A stretch of DNA of 64,000 nucleotides from Ceratothoa steindachneri (GCA_963969495.1 OZ018333.1:92284207-92348206); one strand, 5' to 3'; counted from the first letter of the stretch, positions 1 to 14,797 are shown. Notes: a model not told the origin generated them from the sequence alone. Numbers and translations: made by a program.

Positions 1-480
1 ACTTAGAAAAAGGCCAAGGCCTTTCTAGCATAGAAAAATGCCTAGACATTGATATGTTAGAAAAAAGCATAGACATGTTTAGCTTAAAGATATAGGCATT
101 GCTAGATTAGATTAAGCCATAGGCCTTTCTAAATTAAAAGAAGACCCAGGTTAATTGCTAGCTTAAAAGGAGGATAGGAATTGCGCGCTTAGAAAGGCCT
201 AGCATTGCAAGCTTACTAAAGAGCTAGCATTGATAGCTTAGAAAAAAGCATAAGCATTACAACATAGACAACGTCCTAAATTTTGCTAACTTAGAAAAAG
301 ACATTTGTCAATTGCTAACTTAGAAAAATGAGTTGGTCTTTCTAACATAAAAAAGAACTAGGCCAATTACTATCTTAAAAAATTGCTTTTGTATTGACAG
401 ATTTAGAAAATGCTTAGGTATTATTGCACTTATCTTTATACAGTCCTCGGCAAAATCCGAACCAGTCACACAACTTTACA
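1..480. repeat. Degenerate ~25-32 bp repeat array (left copy)
   Basis: Loosely repeated units combine ctta-g-aaaaa runs with gctagc, cctagg-like and cattgc words. This is the reverse complement of the array at 28800-29275. Units are too diverged for a clean period. No gene was seen from here to about 4550 other than (TA)n and short duplications. Confidence 0.7.
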
Positions 481-2046
481 AAGCACTTTTTATGTCTTCT
501 CTAAAGAGATTAATTTCTAGACAACCTAATATACTATACATGAACCACATCCTGGACAAATTCTGTATGTAGATTATGTAAGTGTGTTCGTGTCACATTT
601 AAAAAATTAACTTAGCAAAAAGATTTCACTGAAATGTACGAAATATTCTCGACTCAGTGAGTCATTTTCAACGAGGTCAGATGATGCTCAACTTCATCAA
701 GGCAAACCCTTCCAATAACGACCTAATATTGCCTTTTAAGGCTTAAATAAACTAACCAGGCCATTACATATTCATTTTAAAGATAAAGAGGAGAGGCTCA
801 TGTTCCATGTTGTTGTAAGACGATTATTATAATGTTATTTAGTGTTATTTGAATACTATAAATAATATCAATTATGTTATAATCATGGCATATGCTTGAA
901 ACCAGAAAATATATTGGCAATGATTCAATTGAATTATTTGCAATTTAATTAATGATTATCTTATAATATTTAATCCTTGTCTATATTATAAATAAGAGCA
1001 TTTTATTTATAATGTCCTTTTTTACATATGAATGGAACATAGCTGATGTTGAAAACTCCCTCTCTCTGTCTCTCCCAAATACACCAAAACTATGTGTGCA
1101 ATGTGTTCTCTTTTATTGTCTATCACTTCCATCAATTCATTTAGTTTAGTTTATAAACCACTAAACTAACGCAAGCATCAAAATCTATAAAATTTTGTTT
1201 ATTATTATTTTGTTCCAGAAATCCACCCTCCAAAACATGTTACACCTGAAAACAGGAGTAGCGGCACAGTCTCCAGACCATAGCACCCCTAGACATTGTG
1301 GGGGTCTAATTCAGGTCACTTTTACACCTCTTTAAGACTTCCCAATATATTTTTCATCCCAATTTCGACACAGTAAATGGTGAAAGGGGTCTCACATGGT
1401 CTTAAAAACTCTTAAACTTGCCTTTCTCGGTCTCACGTTGATTTCCTTCTACTATTTGTGGATTCTTGGCTTGTAGGGCGCCGCCAGGAACCCACTCGTA
1501 CCAGTCTCAGCCCCACTTTCACACACACACACCCGGTGTAAAAATCTATTACTAACCAAGTCTTTTACACCCTTTCTTCATATTTATGCGTCTCTATATT
1601 TCTTCGTGATTTTAATTTCAAGGATAAAATGTTTTTTAATTATTTATATGATTATTAAATTTGGCTTCGTATTGTACTAGTTTATTTTATGCTTCCTTTG
1701 AAAAGGGAAACCTTGATTGTGTTGTATTTTATTATAAAAGTAACAATTATTTTATTTTTACCGCTTCTCCCCTCTTTGGATTTCCACCTAATTAAAGCAA
1801 TTCGTTTTTCCTTTATCTTTAAATACACGAGCATAAATTGTTTAAACATTGAGGTAACATAAATTGATTAAACATGGAATTAAAATAAATTGGTTAAAGA
1901 TTGAGGTTAGGGAAATTTATTCAATTAAGCTTCAGAAAAGTCAGTTTAATTAAATCGAGCTCGCAATATTAAAGCATCAAAAGAGAGTTTGCTAATTACC
2001 TACACTTGTTGTTCCAGAAAGAATATATACCCCTTTACCCATAATT

Positions 2047-2049
<3 letters not shown>

Positions 2050-2118
<69 letters not shown>
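2050..2118. repeat. (TA)n microsatellite, left arm
   Basis: Uninterrupted alternating TA of about 69 bp. The mirror tract at 27211-27227 is only 17 bp. The open frames over it, which read as alternating Ile-Tyr, are repeat artefacts. Confidence 0.97.
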
Positions 2119-2121
<3 letters not shown>

Positions 2122-3017
2122 GAGGTTTAGTGAGTGGGTAATCCCAGTCCCACTTCCTAGGCATATATTATAATCCCGCACTAAGGGGAAGTGGAGGTGA
2201 AGTGTAGCCAATACACCTACTGTAGCCACTTCCGGTGAATAAGAATAACCCCGGTGCGTCCCTTTTGATCAAAGTTAAGTTAATAATCCCCCGAGTGTGT
2301 CCTTGCACCCGACAAAATGAATTGAATAATATTATGGAATTAAGCACTGAATTAATCAACTGAATTAATCACCTGAACTAATCGAGGTTATGAGCTCGGG
2401 ATGGAAATTCTAGTTAGCGCTTAAACTGGTGAAGTTAGGGGAGGGGGTAATTCACTTTAACGATACCTTGGAGTTCGAAAGAATTTGGAGGGTGAAGGTG
2501 AATGTCTTCTTCTTCCTACGATGTCTACCCTTATTCCGGTCGTCTGAGGTTACCGAATTGTGTGTAATCCTAGACCGGCGTCCTGATGTAATGATCCTAG
2601 ATCGAATCTCAAGGACGAGTTAGACTGTGACTTAAATCGGATTTCTTCTCCTTGAATTGACTGTCCGCTTCTTTGGCTCCTGGACTTGGTAGCCAAAACT
2701 GATTACCTAGCTACGTCTAGGGTAATCCGCAGAGGGAGGTCCTGTGTAACCTCTGAGTCTGAAGGAGGGGGAGGCTCTGCGAGAATTTTGGTAGCTACAA
2801 GTACCGTGACGGCAATAACAAATTCCCCGAAGTTCCTTTCTTCACAACGGGTGAGACTAGCTTGTGTGTGAGACTAGCTCCACACACAACGTATGTCCAA
2901 GATCTTCTGCCTGACTCCAGAGATAATTTTCCCTTTTATTTCCCTCATGAACAAAAATTGAGAGAGAGCACCAGATAATCATAAAATTATTATCGCTGCG
3001 CGAAATATCTTTTTCAT

Positions 3018-3083
3018 TTGCTGCCAGACAGAGTAAATCCTTCATACCTTTGCTGCCAGACAGAGTACATCCTTCACACCTTC
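3018..3083 (+). repeat. 32-bp tandem duplication
   Basis: The phrase tttgctgccagacagagta is repeated twice, 32 bp apart, each copy followed by a near-identical 'atccttca.acc'. The mirror lies at about 25984-26050. The surrounding 2.1-4.2 kb contains no recognisable gene. Confidence 0.8.
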
Positions 3084-4550
3084 GAGCTGTCGTTGCTCCA
3101 CGTCGCGGTTTACGACGGCACGAAAACTCGGCCCTTCGTCGGCTCAGGTATCTTTAGCGGCAGACATTTTCCTGAGCGGCCGGTCGCAAATTTGGTCGTC
3201 TCATTGGTGGGAAAAGGGGCGGAGGGAATTCGAGGCGAAAGGTGAATTTGGAATACGGGAGGGACGCGCAGCTTGTGTCGGGGTATTTCTGCGTATTCTA
3301 ATGTATCCGGTATTTAGACTTCTACATCATATATATATATATATATGTTTTTTTAAAGACCAGGTTGTGCTGCGCCATTACTAGTTTTCTTTTGCGACGT
3401 TCAAACAGGCGAATGAAGGTTTTAGTATCTAGGTAGAGATGAAAAATTAATAGAGGTAAGTCAATTTTACTTTAAATTAAAATAATTTTGCGGTGAGTCT
3501 TCGGTTTCCTTCAGTTACCTTGAGACGGGAGTCTTTGTTGTTTCCGAGCCGGTGTTGATCTTAAGGTATCTACCATTCAGCTTGCCTCCTTTATCGGTAA
3601 CGAGCGTGGATTGGCGATCGTGAGCAGCAAACAATGAAGTTCTTTGTTGCTTTTTCTTTTGAATAAAGTGGAGAAGTAAATATAAGGTATAAAGATGGAA
3701 GTTAGGTAGGTTCCAGAAAGATAGTGGCACAATAAGAACAAAGCATTAGGTCCACAAAGAGATGCAATGTTACCTGGAGGTTAGGCTAATCTTTTTCTTT
3801 TTGTTTGGGTGTTGGTTTATCTTTGGTTAAAGTTGAAGTATTTTGTTGGCATTCAAGCCTTTATTTTTGTTTAACTCTTGTAGTTTATGTTTAGTCGGTA
3901 TTTAATTGCTTAGTTGTAGTTTGTGCTTTTATTTAATTTGGGAATTTTGTGTAATTGGGCGTTCTAGCCTTTACTTTGCCTTACTTGAATTTGCATCATT
4001 TTCTTGACCTGTATTTGTGGATGTTTGGTTGTTCTTTTTTACTTTGTTTGCAGTGTGTGCCGTCTTCTGAAGCAGCGCCTCGACCTGACCTTTCTAATCG
4101 GCGCATCAACGTAGCGTTCAGTCATTGGACTGTTCGCTTTAATTTCCTGAGTTCTTCCCTTTCATACTAATAATAGATATTATATTATATAGTCGCCAAT
4201 ACCACGATGTTAACAAGACCCTCAACTTTGGGGTTTTAGGGCAAGGAAATTTCTTTGAAATTTGATATAACCCTCGATTCGATGACGCCAATGAATCTGC
4301 CTATGAAGACGACCGTGATGACACCTCCTTTGAAGGTTTGTTGCTTTCCTATTTTGGTCATCATGCATCCTGCGCACTCTAGCTGGGTCACTGGAAACAG
4401 GTGGGACTTTTGTAGTAAGCGAGGTCGGCTTTCATGCTACCTTCCACACTTGTCTGTTTTCACCGCCAAGAGGGTTGACAGATAGCGCAAGGTCTGGGAC
4501 ATTACGTGTCGTGCCGGGATCAGATACCGGTTTTTAATCTAGAGCAAGGT

Positions 4551-4876
4551 CATCAGACCTAAGTCGGGTGCTCACAATTATTCTGACTCATAACCTTATG
4601 ACCTTGCAACCTTCAAAGCTTTCAACAAGTAGGGACAATCCAACCCATAGTTAGTTTTCTTTTAATAATTCCCGGTGTAACTTTGGAAGGACCTTGTCAA
4701 TTATATCATTTGAAAGAGGATGTAAAACAACAGATGGGTTTCAAATTCCGTTAGAATCGGCAGGATAGTTACGATGTTATTTCCATAAAACTCTTTGAAA
4801 TGTAAAATTGTTCCCTTCCGCCCGACGTCCTAAGGACCGACAGAGTAACTTGTAGAGTCGCACGCGACTAAAAAAA
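4551..4876 (+). repeat. Dispersed repeat family, copy A
   Basis: Begins near 'agacctaagtcgggtgctca', contains aacccatagttagttttc, ggaccttg.caattatatcatt and gttagaatcggc..atagttacgatg, and ends near 'cgcgactaaaaa'. The same ordered words occur at 24190-24516, 31935-32360 and 48474-48690, so this is a dispersed repeat of about 250-320 bp. No open frame, poly(A) tail or clear terminal repeats are visible, so its class (SINE, MITE or LTR piece) is undetermined. Confidence 0.8.
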
Positions 4877-5365
4877 GGTAAAAGATAATAATAACAAAGA
4901 AATAAACTCCTCGAGATGATTTATAATTCAAAAAATTAAATTAAAATAAATAAGAAATATAAAAAGAACTAATAACTATAAACCCAAATCAACCGATCGA
5001 TTTCCATTATTCTATTTCGCGGCAACTCAATTTTATTTATGCCCAAAGAAATGGAAAAAAGGTAATTAATTTCTATTCGAGGGATGTTGGGGGGAGGAGG
5101 GGGGTGTAAGAATTTACATTCCGGACGGAAGGTAATCCTCATGGATTTAGTTAGCATTTATGTGGCAACACATGTTGTTGTACCCTTCTGAATCGATGAA
5201 TGCGCTAATTTTTAAAAATCAATTAAAAATAATATTTTTCAGAAAAAATCAAAATATTTCCCCCACATTTGATTGACCTCAGCCCTCTCGTCACCCCCCC
5301 CCCTCCCCCCTCCCGCAAAGTTCATTAAAACTCATCCGAAATTGTTCTCTCCGTTCTCTCTTAAT

Positions 5366-5640
5366 TATGCCTGTTATATGCGTGTATTATGCCTGTAATA
5401 TGCGTGTATTATGCGTGTATTATGCGTGTATTATGCCTGTATTATGTGTGTATTATGCCTGTATTGTGCGTGTATCATGCGTGTTTTGTGCGTGTATCAT
5501 GCCTGAATTGTGCGTGTATCATGCCTGTTTTGTGCGTGTATCATGCCGGTTTTGTGCGTGTATTATGCGTGTATTGTGCCTGTATTATGCGTGTATTGTG
5601 CGTGTATTATGCGTGTATTGTGCGTGTATTATGCGTGTAT
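5366..5640 (+). repeat. 11-bp minisatellite, left arm
   Basis: About 25 head-to-tail units of tattatgcgtg, with tattgtgcgtg, tatcatgcctg and similar variants. As 11 is not a multiple of 3, all frames of this strand stay open and read as cysteine- and tyrosine-rich repeats; these are not genes. Poly-C/T tracts lie just upstream at 5290-5320. Confidence 0.95.
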
Positions 5641-6109
5641 CGCATGGGATCCTTAACTGTTATTCCGCGCGTCGTGATCATTTAAAGCGCCAATTACCCC
5701 GTAATCTTCTCCGCCGCCGCCTCCGCCTTCTTCGAGGCCATTACAAGCTTCGTTAACCTCCGCGTAATAACCGGAATCCCATAACGAAGTCTAGTGCCGT
5801 GGAATGTTAATAATGCCGTCTAAATTATACAATATTGTATTTTGTTTGATAATTACAACACCGTTTGCTAATTTAGTCCTATTCCCTTGTAGGAGGAAGC
5901 GTTATGGAAGAGGCTGTGTGAACTGGCAAACACGAGCGGGTTGTAAAAGTCGAGATGTAGGGTTGGTGTATACATTGTATAACAAAGTTCGGTGCATAAT
6001 TTCTCGTCTAACCTCAATATAAAAGAAAATCATACAGAAATTTCATTTATACTCATTTATTTAAAAAAAAATACATGACAAAGACTCGAAGGGTTTCTTT
6101 GTTATTTAA

Positions 6110-6480
6110 CTAATTCCGTGAAATCGGCGTCGGCCTTCTCGGCGGTCCCCTTGTTAAACTGGGTAAAAACTGGGGTTATCCTGAACCTAAGCTCCATCTT
6201 TGGGGTCCTCGGGGACTTGGTGGTCTCTCACTCTCCCAACCTCGCCTCACATACATAATTGTCCAGGGGGTTGAAGTCTGGGGAGTTAGGAGGCACCAGA
6301 TGTTCGGTTGGTGTGGTCAAAGAAAATGTCTGACAGCAAAGACTCGGTCCTCCTGCTTTGTGTGGCACAAATACAGGGTGAATTCAGAGTTGCGAATGAC
6401 GACAAATTACCCACCACACCCTTTAAATCGTATACCACTTCACTCTGTGTATACAGGTCGGTCTTGGCATATATAACCTA
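6110..6480 (-). pseudogene. Mariner-type transposase C-terminal relic (left arm)
   Basis: The minus strand reads, with frame breaks, ARRTESLLSDIF-like residues, then NSPDFNPLDNYV, and ends in a DADFTELVK-like tail before a stop. This follows the mariner transposase C-terminus, in which a PDLNPLDYYVW-type block follows the second catalytic Asp and the protein ends in a short acidic tail. Only the C-terminal third is recognisable and no intact frame remains. Confidence 0.6.
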
Positions 6481-6929
6481 GGTGGAGAAATATGACACTC
6501 TATTTTCTTTGAAGGTGTCACTAGTAGTTAATGAGGAGTTAGAACAACTACAATAAAAGAAACCTACAAAAATTGGAACTACAGCATCCATTTTTGTTGA
6601 AATTCGTTACCTTTAACAAACGGTATTTGAACGGTATTTATTTATCTTCTTAGGTTCTTAATATCAGATTAGAGTTGTTTAAAATGCCCTTTATATATAG
6701 AAACACAAAAAGGCGTATACACGAAGTCCAAATCATATTCACCCCTAAATTACAAACCCTCAATAGTTAAAATCCTCATCGAGTGAGCTTTTAACTGCGG
6801 CTCCATTGGGCAACTCTTGGATGAAAACATACTAAACATCCGAAAACAAAATCTTAATAAGGAGTTCCTCAAGCCAACGGCGAACGAACAAGATTAATCA
6901 CTATCGATACTTTAAAAACTAAAACCAGC

Positions 6930-7190
6930 ATGTTGAAAGAAGTGGTCGACCATGTAGTGTCAGAGGAGGAAGTGAATGTTGAGAGTGAAGATATGAATGA
7001 AATTCCATGCGAGTCTCTTCATGCAGCGGAAAACATACTCAATTTGCACAACGATAATTTGCACAAGAAGATTTGTCACTTGCATGTTTGACACAATTTA
7101 TATGAAGGAAACTTTCGTGTAAGGAGTTCAGTATGTGATGATTTGCTAGAATGCATACATGATTTAGGTATTTTCTTAAAGTCGGAAGAT
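6930..7190 (+). pseudogene. Short acidic open frame, possible transposase tail
   Basis: An ATG at 6930 opens a 53-codon frame (stop at 7089-7091) starting MLKEVVDHVVSEEEVN. The same phase then continues for about 32 codons to a second stop near 7195. It is acidic and helix-like. Just downstream, 'gactttatgtccaccctgta' resembles a mariner-type terminal inverted repeat end. It could be the tail of a decayed CENP-B/Tigger-like or mariner-like transposase. The mirror is at about 21877-22137 on the minus strand. Function is not established. Confidence 0.3.
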
Positions 7191-8219
7191 AACTAATATT
7201 ACCATTTTCACTAAAATAGATAAGGACTTTATGTCCACCCTGTATTTTAACGATGAATTAGCATAAAAGACTAAATTTCCATCTTCTTTCATAGCAAACT
7301 GAAGATTGCGCGTCTTCGTATCTCGGCTTCACCCGCAATCCCTTGAAACCCCACATCAAACAACATGAATTTAATCCCTCAAAATATAACAAAATGAAAA
7401 GATTGTAGTGGATGGCGGAAGAATGCGGGCTATTGTAGCTGTTGAGGAAAGAAAGGGGGGTTATTGTAGCGGGTGATGGAAGAAGGGGAGCTATGGTAGG
7501 TGTGAGCGAGACGAAAAAAGCAGTCGACCTATAGGCTCGGGATGGCAAGGTGCGTGTACCATTTTGATCTCAGTGACCTCGGAACCAGGAGTTGGAGGGG
7601 AAAACACCAGTTCTGATCCTCCTTCATTCTTGTTCGATGCCTCAGTCTGAGATGTCCAAGAGCCATTTTTACCCCTCTCTCTCAAATACCTCAATATTAT
7701 AAGTTTTTATGATTTAACCGAATTTAACTTATACATCTATGAAGGGCGAGAGAACCAGAGAAATAGATAAATAGATAGATAGAAAGGGGGAGAGAGAGAG
7801 AGTCTCGTCTTCGGTTCCCAAATTATTCTCCTCCCAACGTCCTCCTTCTGGGGCATGAGAACCCTTGATCTAGAGTGGGCTGCGTTTTTCCATCTCCTTT
7901 ACCTTCCGATTGATGGAACTTTGAAAGTAATGAAAGAAAACTCAGTTCATGAAGGGATGGTGGGGGACTGTAGTGGATGGCGGGAAGAAAAAAGCGGGTG
8001 AGTTATATGCTCGGTTTGAACGTAGCTTTCTTTTTAACTTACGGGGAGGCCTGCCCCCAATTTGATTTCAGTGACGTAGGTGAAGTGGTTCTATTTTCAT
8101 CACCATTCCTAATTTACTTTCCTCCACCACTATTTCTTCTCTTGCTGATTATAACACTTCGGGTAAGTATAACATTTTATACACATTTAATAACGAGTCT
8201 TTGCTACCAAAACAAATAA

Positions 8220-9340
8220 ACATCACACTAACATATTAAAATAAAGCATTTCGACAATAATTACTTATTATTGAGTTAAATAATCTTTTCCAATGAAAGT
8301 TTGTACTTCCATAGATTACAGGTGACCTCACGTTTTCACAGGCTCTTCATGAATCACAGTAACCAACTACACCTTCGAGACACCCAATACCCTCAAATTT
8401 ATCTATGGTACTCATTGCTCACCTTTTTTTTATGCATATGCATAGAACTCATTGTGTGAGATTGTAAAATCTTCTCTGAACATCTTCTGAAGTAGTGAAG
8501 CTTAAAACTTAGGCCCGAACACTCACGGCAAAAATATTGATCAATCTTAGGTCGCTCAACTCGCGATACCCTCATAATATCTTGAGATCAAAGACATTTC
8601 AAACAACTAAAAAACATAACAACCTCAACATTAGATACAGATACTGAGACAAACAATATCGTAGAAGTACTAAAGACACCCTCATCTAAATCAGTCCTAG
8701 CAACCATTTGTCTTTAGAACATCACTCACAGGCCTAAGATGGAATAAGGATCCGGTGAAGCTTCCTGGCAATGGACAAAATATTCAAATGCGTCGGTGGC
8801 CATTTCTGGAAATGATATTATTGGGTAGTATCAAGGTGGAAAAGGCGCGCAACTTCAACCAATTTATCTCAGAGTGTTGAAGGAGGTTTTTAAGGGCATT
8901 TTAGCTGCATTCTTTGACCGTACGAATGAGGAGGAAATGTGATAGAAGCAGCTCCAAGCAACCCCATACGTGGTTAAGATGATACTTCATTATTATGAAG
9001 ATTGAAGACACAAAATCAACTTCTTCGACGTCCATCAAGACCCAACAGTTGGGAGGCCCTACACTGAACATCTCTGTACAGGTGTTTTGTCCTCCAAGCC
9101 CTGTATTTTCTGCACGAGTGATAATTTTCTTTGGGTCTCCAACTATGTCATATTCTCTAAACGTCCAACAACATGGACACATGCAGAAACACATACGGAT
9201 GTAGTTGTCTGAGATTGTTTTGAGGTGGGAATTGTTAGGAAAGGAAATTAAGGAAAAATGGTCTAATCTTCTTTCACAGCTATGTGGGTATAAATTTTCA
9301 TCAGGAGAGCAGTGTGGTGTACACTCACTCTCAAATCATA
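8220..9340. other. Arm segment without recognisable gene
   Basis: The only sizeable frame is a 97-codon ATG-started one on the minus strand (8901-9194), cysteine-rich at the N-terminus (MCFCMCPCC). It is unchanged in the mirror arm (19871-20164). Conservation between young palindrome arms is not evidence of coding, and I recognise no family. Confidence 0.4.
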
Positions 9341-9680
9341 CACTTTGAATATATCGTGAAAGAAATCAAGTAAGTTTGTCAAACATGATCGTTTTTGACG
9401 AAATCAAGGCTGAGAATCTTTTATAAGACTTTATGTTTTTAGGTGAGTCACAACTTTGTCTTTCATTATTCTTTTAAATAGTTTTCCAATTTCTAAGGTT
9501 AAACTAATACTGTGGTAGTTTTCGGCACGGGAGAAGCCTCCGTTTTTGAATATTGGTGTAACCTTCACTATTTTCCAATCGTTAGGTCAATAATCGTTTT
9601 GAAACTTTTATTAAATATATGTGTCAGGGGGACAGTGATTATTTCACGGATTTCATATAAAACGCGAGAGTAAATATCGT
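9340..9680 (-). pseudogene. CR1-like LINE reverse transcriptase fragment (left arm)
   Basis: The minus strand reads W-KIVKVTPIFKNGG, then AENYHSISLT and IGKLFKRI, then, after a break, SCLTNLLDFFHDIF. These match the order of the fingers/palm entry of CR1/Jockey-type reverse transcriptases (W-K-A-V-TPIFKKG, NYRPISLT, GFR-SC-TNLL-F). No catalytic YADD-type motif or endonuclease is present; this is an isolated fragment. Confidence 0.7.
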
Positions 9681-10612
9681 TGCACACTTGCACAATTATA
9701 ATAGGCAAATATTTGAATTAAAATTGCAATAAAATCACCACTGACTAACAGAAACAAAAGCACCTTCATTACACTAACAAAAGTTCGAGATAGCTCCGTA
9801 TAGCGAACTTCCTCAGGGTATAGATAGGATTTAAAACGCTTTTAAATACAGTCACTGAAACAAGTAGCAAGTTTTTGTAATTAAAAACACTAAAAAATCA
9901 AAAAGGTTACTCAAGATAGAAACACCACTTCATAATAAAAATATAATGCACTTCACTACACTATAATATATAATTAAAACCATTAATAATAGCAGGAAAT
10001 CGCGAAGCAGCCAGAGGCGTCTTGTCTTTATGAACAAACGAAATAAATATAACGTCCTTATGTTAAAACAAATGTGAAATGCACATTTGAGCAAAAAACC
10101 TATTTTTTATGTATTTTACATTTTAGCCTTTTGCATATAATAAATTTATAAATAATTGTGAAGCTCCACTAAATCTGATAAAAGTGCAGTTCACATTTTT
10201 CTTATCAAATGGTGAAGTTCAGAAAATTCATTTTTATATATCTTCTTCTATAACTATATTTTAGCAACGTGATATTTAGAAAGAGGGGAAATTTAGTTAA
10301 AAGTTCCTTTTTAAAATTATTATAATTGGCGAAGTTCACAAAATTTATAAAAATTTAAACGTGGCTGCTTTTTTTTCGACTTTAAATTTTAATTTTAGTA
10401 GCGAAGTCATTGCCTGGTCTTTCCATAAAAAATATAGAAAATAAATTATTTAGCAAAAGAAATTGGTTGTAGGTAATAATAAACTATTTACAAATATTTG
10501 TTCGAGCAATTAATTTTATTCGTAATAAGTTATTTGAATTTAATGAAATTTTATTTAATTATTAATAGGCAATTATTCTGGAACAACGTAAATGTTAAAA
10601 AGGGAAGTTATG

Positions 10613-12700
<2,088 letters not shown>

Positions 12701-13100
12701 GGCAGAGTTATTATTAATTTTAAGTTGTATTTCTTAATATTTCTTACAAGTTGTTTAACGGGGTCTTCAAGGCGAAAAAAATACATCCGCGAATGACATT
12801 ATTTATTGCTAGAAGTCTTTTGACCCTCCGATCTAGTTTTCTGGCAAAGAAGGCAAAGGCAAATTAGAGTTTGAAAACGCGCTTCTTTTAGCGGCGGTCA
12901 ACTCGGAGACGCCGAGATGACGGGAGTATGGTTTCCGGCTAAAGTTGCACGATAATTACCGGTTTCTTCATTTCAATAATGACGGCTTCGGCCATCCGTA
13001 ATTTCATGTATATGAAATTGAAAATTTATATTAAAAAATCTTGTTGAATTATGTTCATCTTGTTCAAATTGTGCTCTGCGAAAATTTGTAGTGTTCCATG

Positions 13101-14220
13101 TACAGGGTGTCCCAAACTTTTAATTTGTTTTTCAATCCTTTTCATAATCCATTCTTAATGGATATTAAAAGGAAACAAATTTGATGTTTATTTTTCTGGC
13201 TAAATTATGATCATAAAAAGAAAACAAAAACTCATCAAAAACAAAAGAAAAAAAACTTTATTTAAATTATTCAAATTGTGCTCCGTCTGTATCTGCAAAT
13301 TTCAAATCGATCTTCAGCATTGCGAAAAACATTGTGGAGCATTTCGAGAGTTATGTCCAGCACTGCTGAAACTATGCGTTTAATTCAGTTAAATTACTAC
13401 TATTTTGCTGATACACTTTGGTTTTGATAACCCCGACGCAAAAAAATCCAGGGGAGGTCAAATCTGGAGAACGCAGAGGCCAAGGTTAGCTCTTCCACCT
13501 CCAATCGATCGATTTGGAAAGCGACTGTTCAGGAAATCTCGGAGAATTAGAGCATACTGATATGGTGCACCATCTTGTTGAAACACAACACTATCAACAA
13601 TGCCATCATCAACAAGCTCTGGTTCTAAAAACTGTTGGAGCCTATCAAGGTAGATGTTGCCTGTCACAGATGCTTAGGAAAAAAGAATGGGCCATAAATT
13701 AAAAATTTGGTTATTCCAAACCACACATACCACATACCACAATTGTGTCGATTAACTTTCCCACATATGTGGAAAGTGGCTTCATCACTCGATTTAAATT
13801 ATTTTCTTCATTAAAGGAGTGCAGTAATTGAATGTTGTAATGCTCTTTCCTAAGTGTTGAACGCAAGACTGAGTGCACTTGGACATATCAAGTCTCTGAC
13901 TGGCCTTTCTCACCGAAGTTCTTGGTTCATTTTCAAACAATTGTCGAACTTTTTCAGTTTTGTTGTGGTCAATCTTTTTCTGTCTTCTTCCTTTTTCATC
14001 ATGTACGGATCCAGTTCATTTAAATTTGTTCGCAAGTGACCGGATTGCGTTGTTTGTAAGTCGAGGTTTTTCTAAGCTTTCTTTGGAACTTTTCTCGTAC
14101 TTCATTAAATTTGGCTTCTCTGATACAAACTATCACAACAAAAATCCACTCTCGTGTATTCATTATCAAAGGGTTCTGAAAAGGATTGAAAAACAAATTA
14201 AAAGTTTGGGACACCCTGTA
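13101..14220 (-). mobile_element. Mariner-like DNA transposon, decayed (left arm)
   Basis: A near-perfect terminal inverted repeat of about 44 bp starts tacagggtgtcccaaacttt at 13101 and recurs inverted ending at 14220; the terminal TA fits Tc1/mariner target duplication. The minus strand carries transposase pieces: an N-terminal helix-turn-helix-like part (14020-14223, containing EVREKFQRK), then PRTSVRKASQRLDMS residues, then the second catalytic Asp block VVFQQDGAP and a DFLNSRFPNRSIG segment (13458-13667). Frames are broken throughout. The flanks on both sides are themselves related inverted sequences of about 110 bp (12990-13100 and 14221-14330), implying nested or extended termini. Confidence 0.82.
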
Positions 14221-14338
14221 CATGGAAGACTACAATTTCGTGCAGATAACAATTTGAACATGATGAACATAATTCAACAAGAAATTTCATAAAAGTTTTC
14301 AACTTCATCCAAATACGAACTAAACTTTGGGACACCCA

Positions 14339-14397
<59 letters not shown>

Positions 14398-14714
14398 AAA
14401 TTAATAACTCACAAGGTAGCATGTGAGGTTCACAATAAATGGAATGTCCTGCAGGAAAAATGAAAAAGGTGCTTCCAAGTACTTTCGAACTTTATTCAGT
14501 GGATTCTCAAGGATGACTACATGAGAAAATAATGTAATGATGGTGTATATAAGCTAGTAAAAGATAAAGGAACGCCTCTAAGACAGGAAATCACCAATAA
14601 GGAAGTAGGAGAAGGACGGGTAAATTCGCATTAAGATTTAGCTATAACAGATAGCTAGGTCAAACCGAGAGAGAGAAGGAGTCAAGAACAGAGCCAAAAG
14701 GGTTAAAACGATTA

Positions 14715-14795
<81 letters not shown>
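14339..14795. other. Palindrome centre: two (TA)n tracts and a unique spacer
   Basis: (TA)n tracts at 14339-14395 and 14719-14795 flank about 323 bp that has no inverted partner. The spacer contains the phrase gtgcttccaagtactttcga followed by a 'tttattcagtggattctcaagg' type continuation. This resembles the end of the Penelope-like element in each arm (about 10785-10835 and 18260-18310), so the spacer may be a terminal piece of a second Penelope-like element. No coding potential was seen. Confidence 0.7.

Positions 14796-14797
<2 letters not shown>

Noticed and set aside
2035..2229. Ile-Tyr repeat reading frames over TA tracts (also at 10.6, 14.3, 18.4 and 30.4 kb)
   Set aside because: They are pure consequences of alternating TA.
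5367..5756. Cys/Tyr-rich open frames in both arms, resembling a repeat protein
   Set aside because: They come from the 11-bp minisatellite, which leaves every frame of that strand open.
7258..7694. 96- and 67-codon frames shared by both palindrome arms
   Set aside because: Identity between arms reflects recent duplication. The frames lack motifs and use non-ATG or arbitrary starts.
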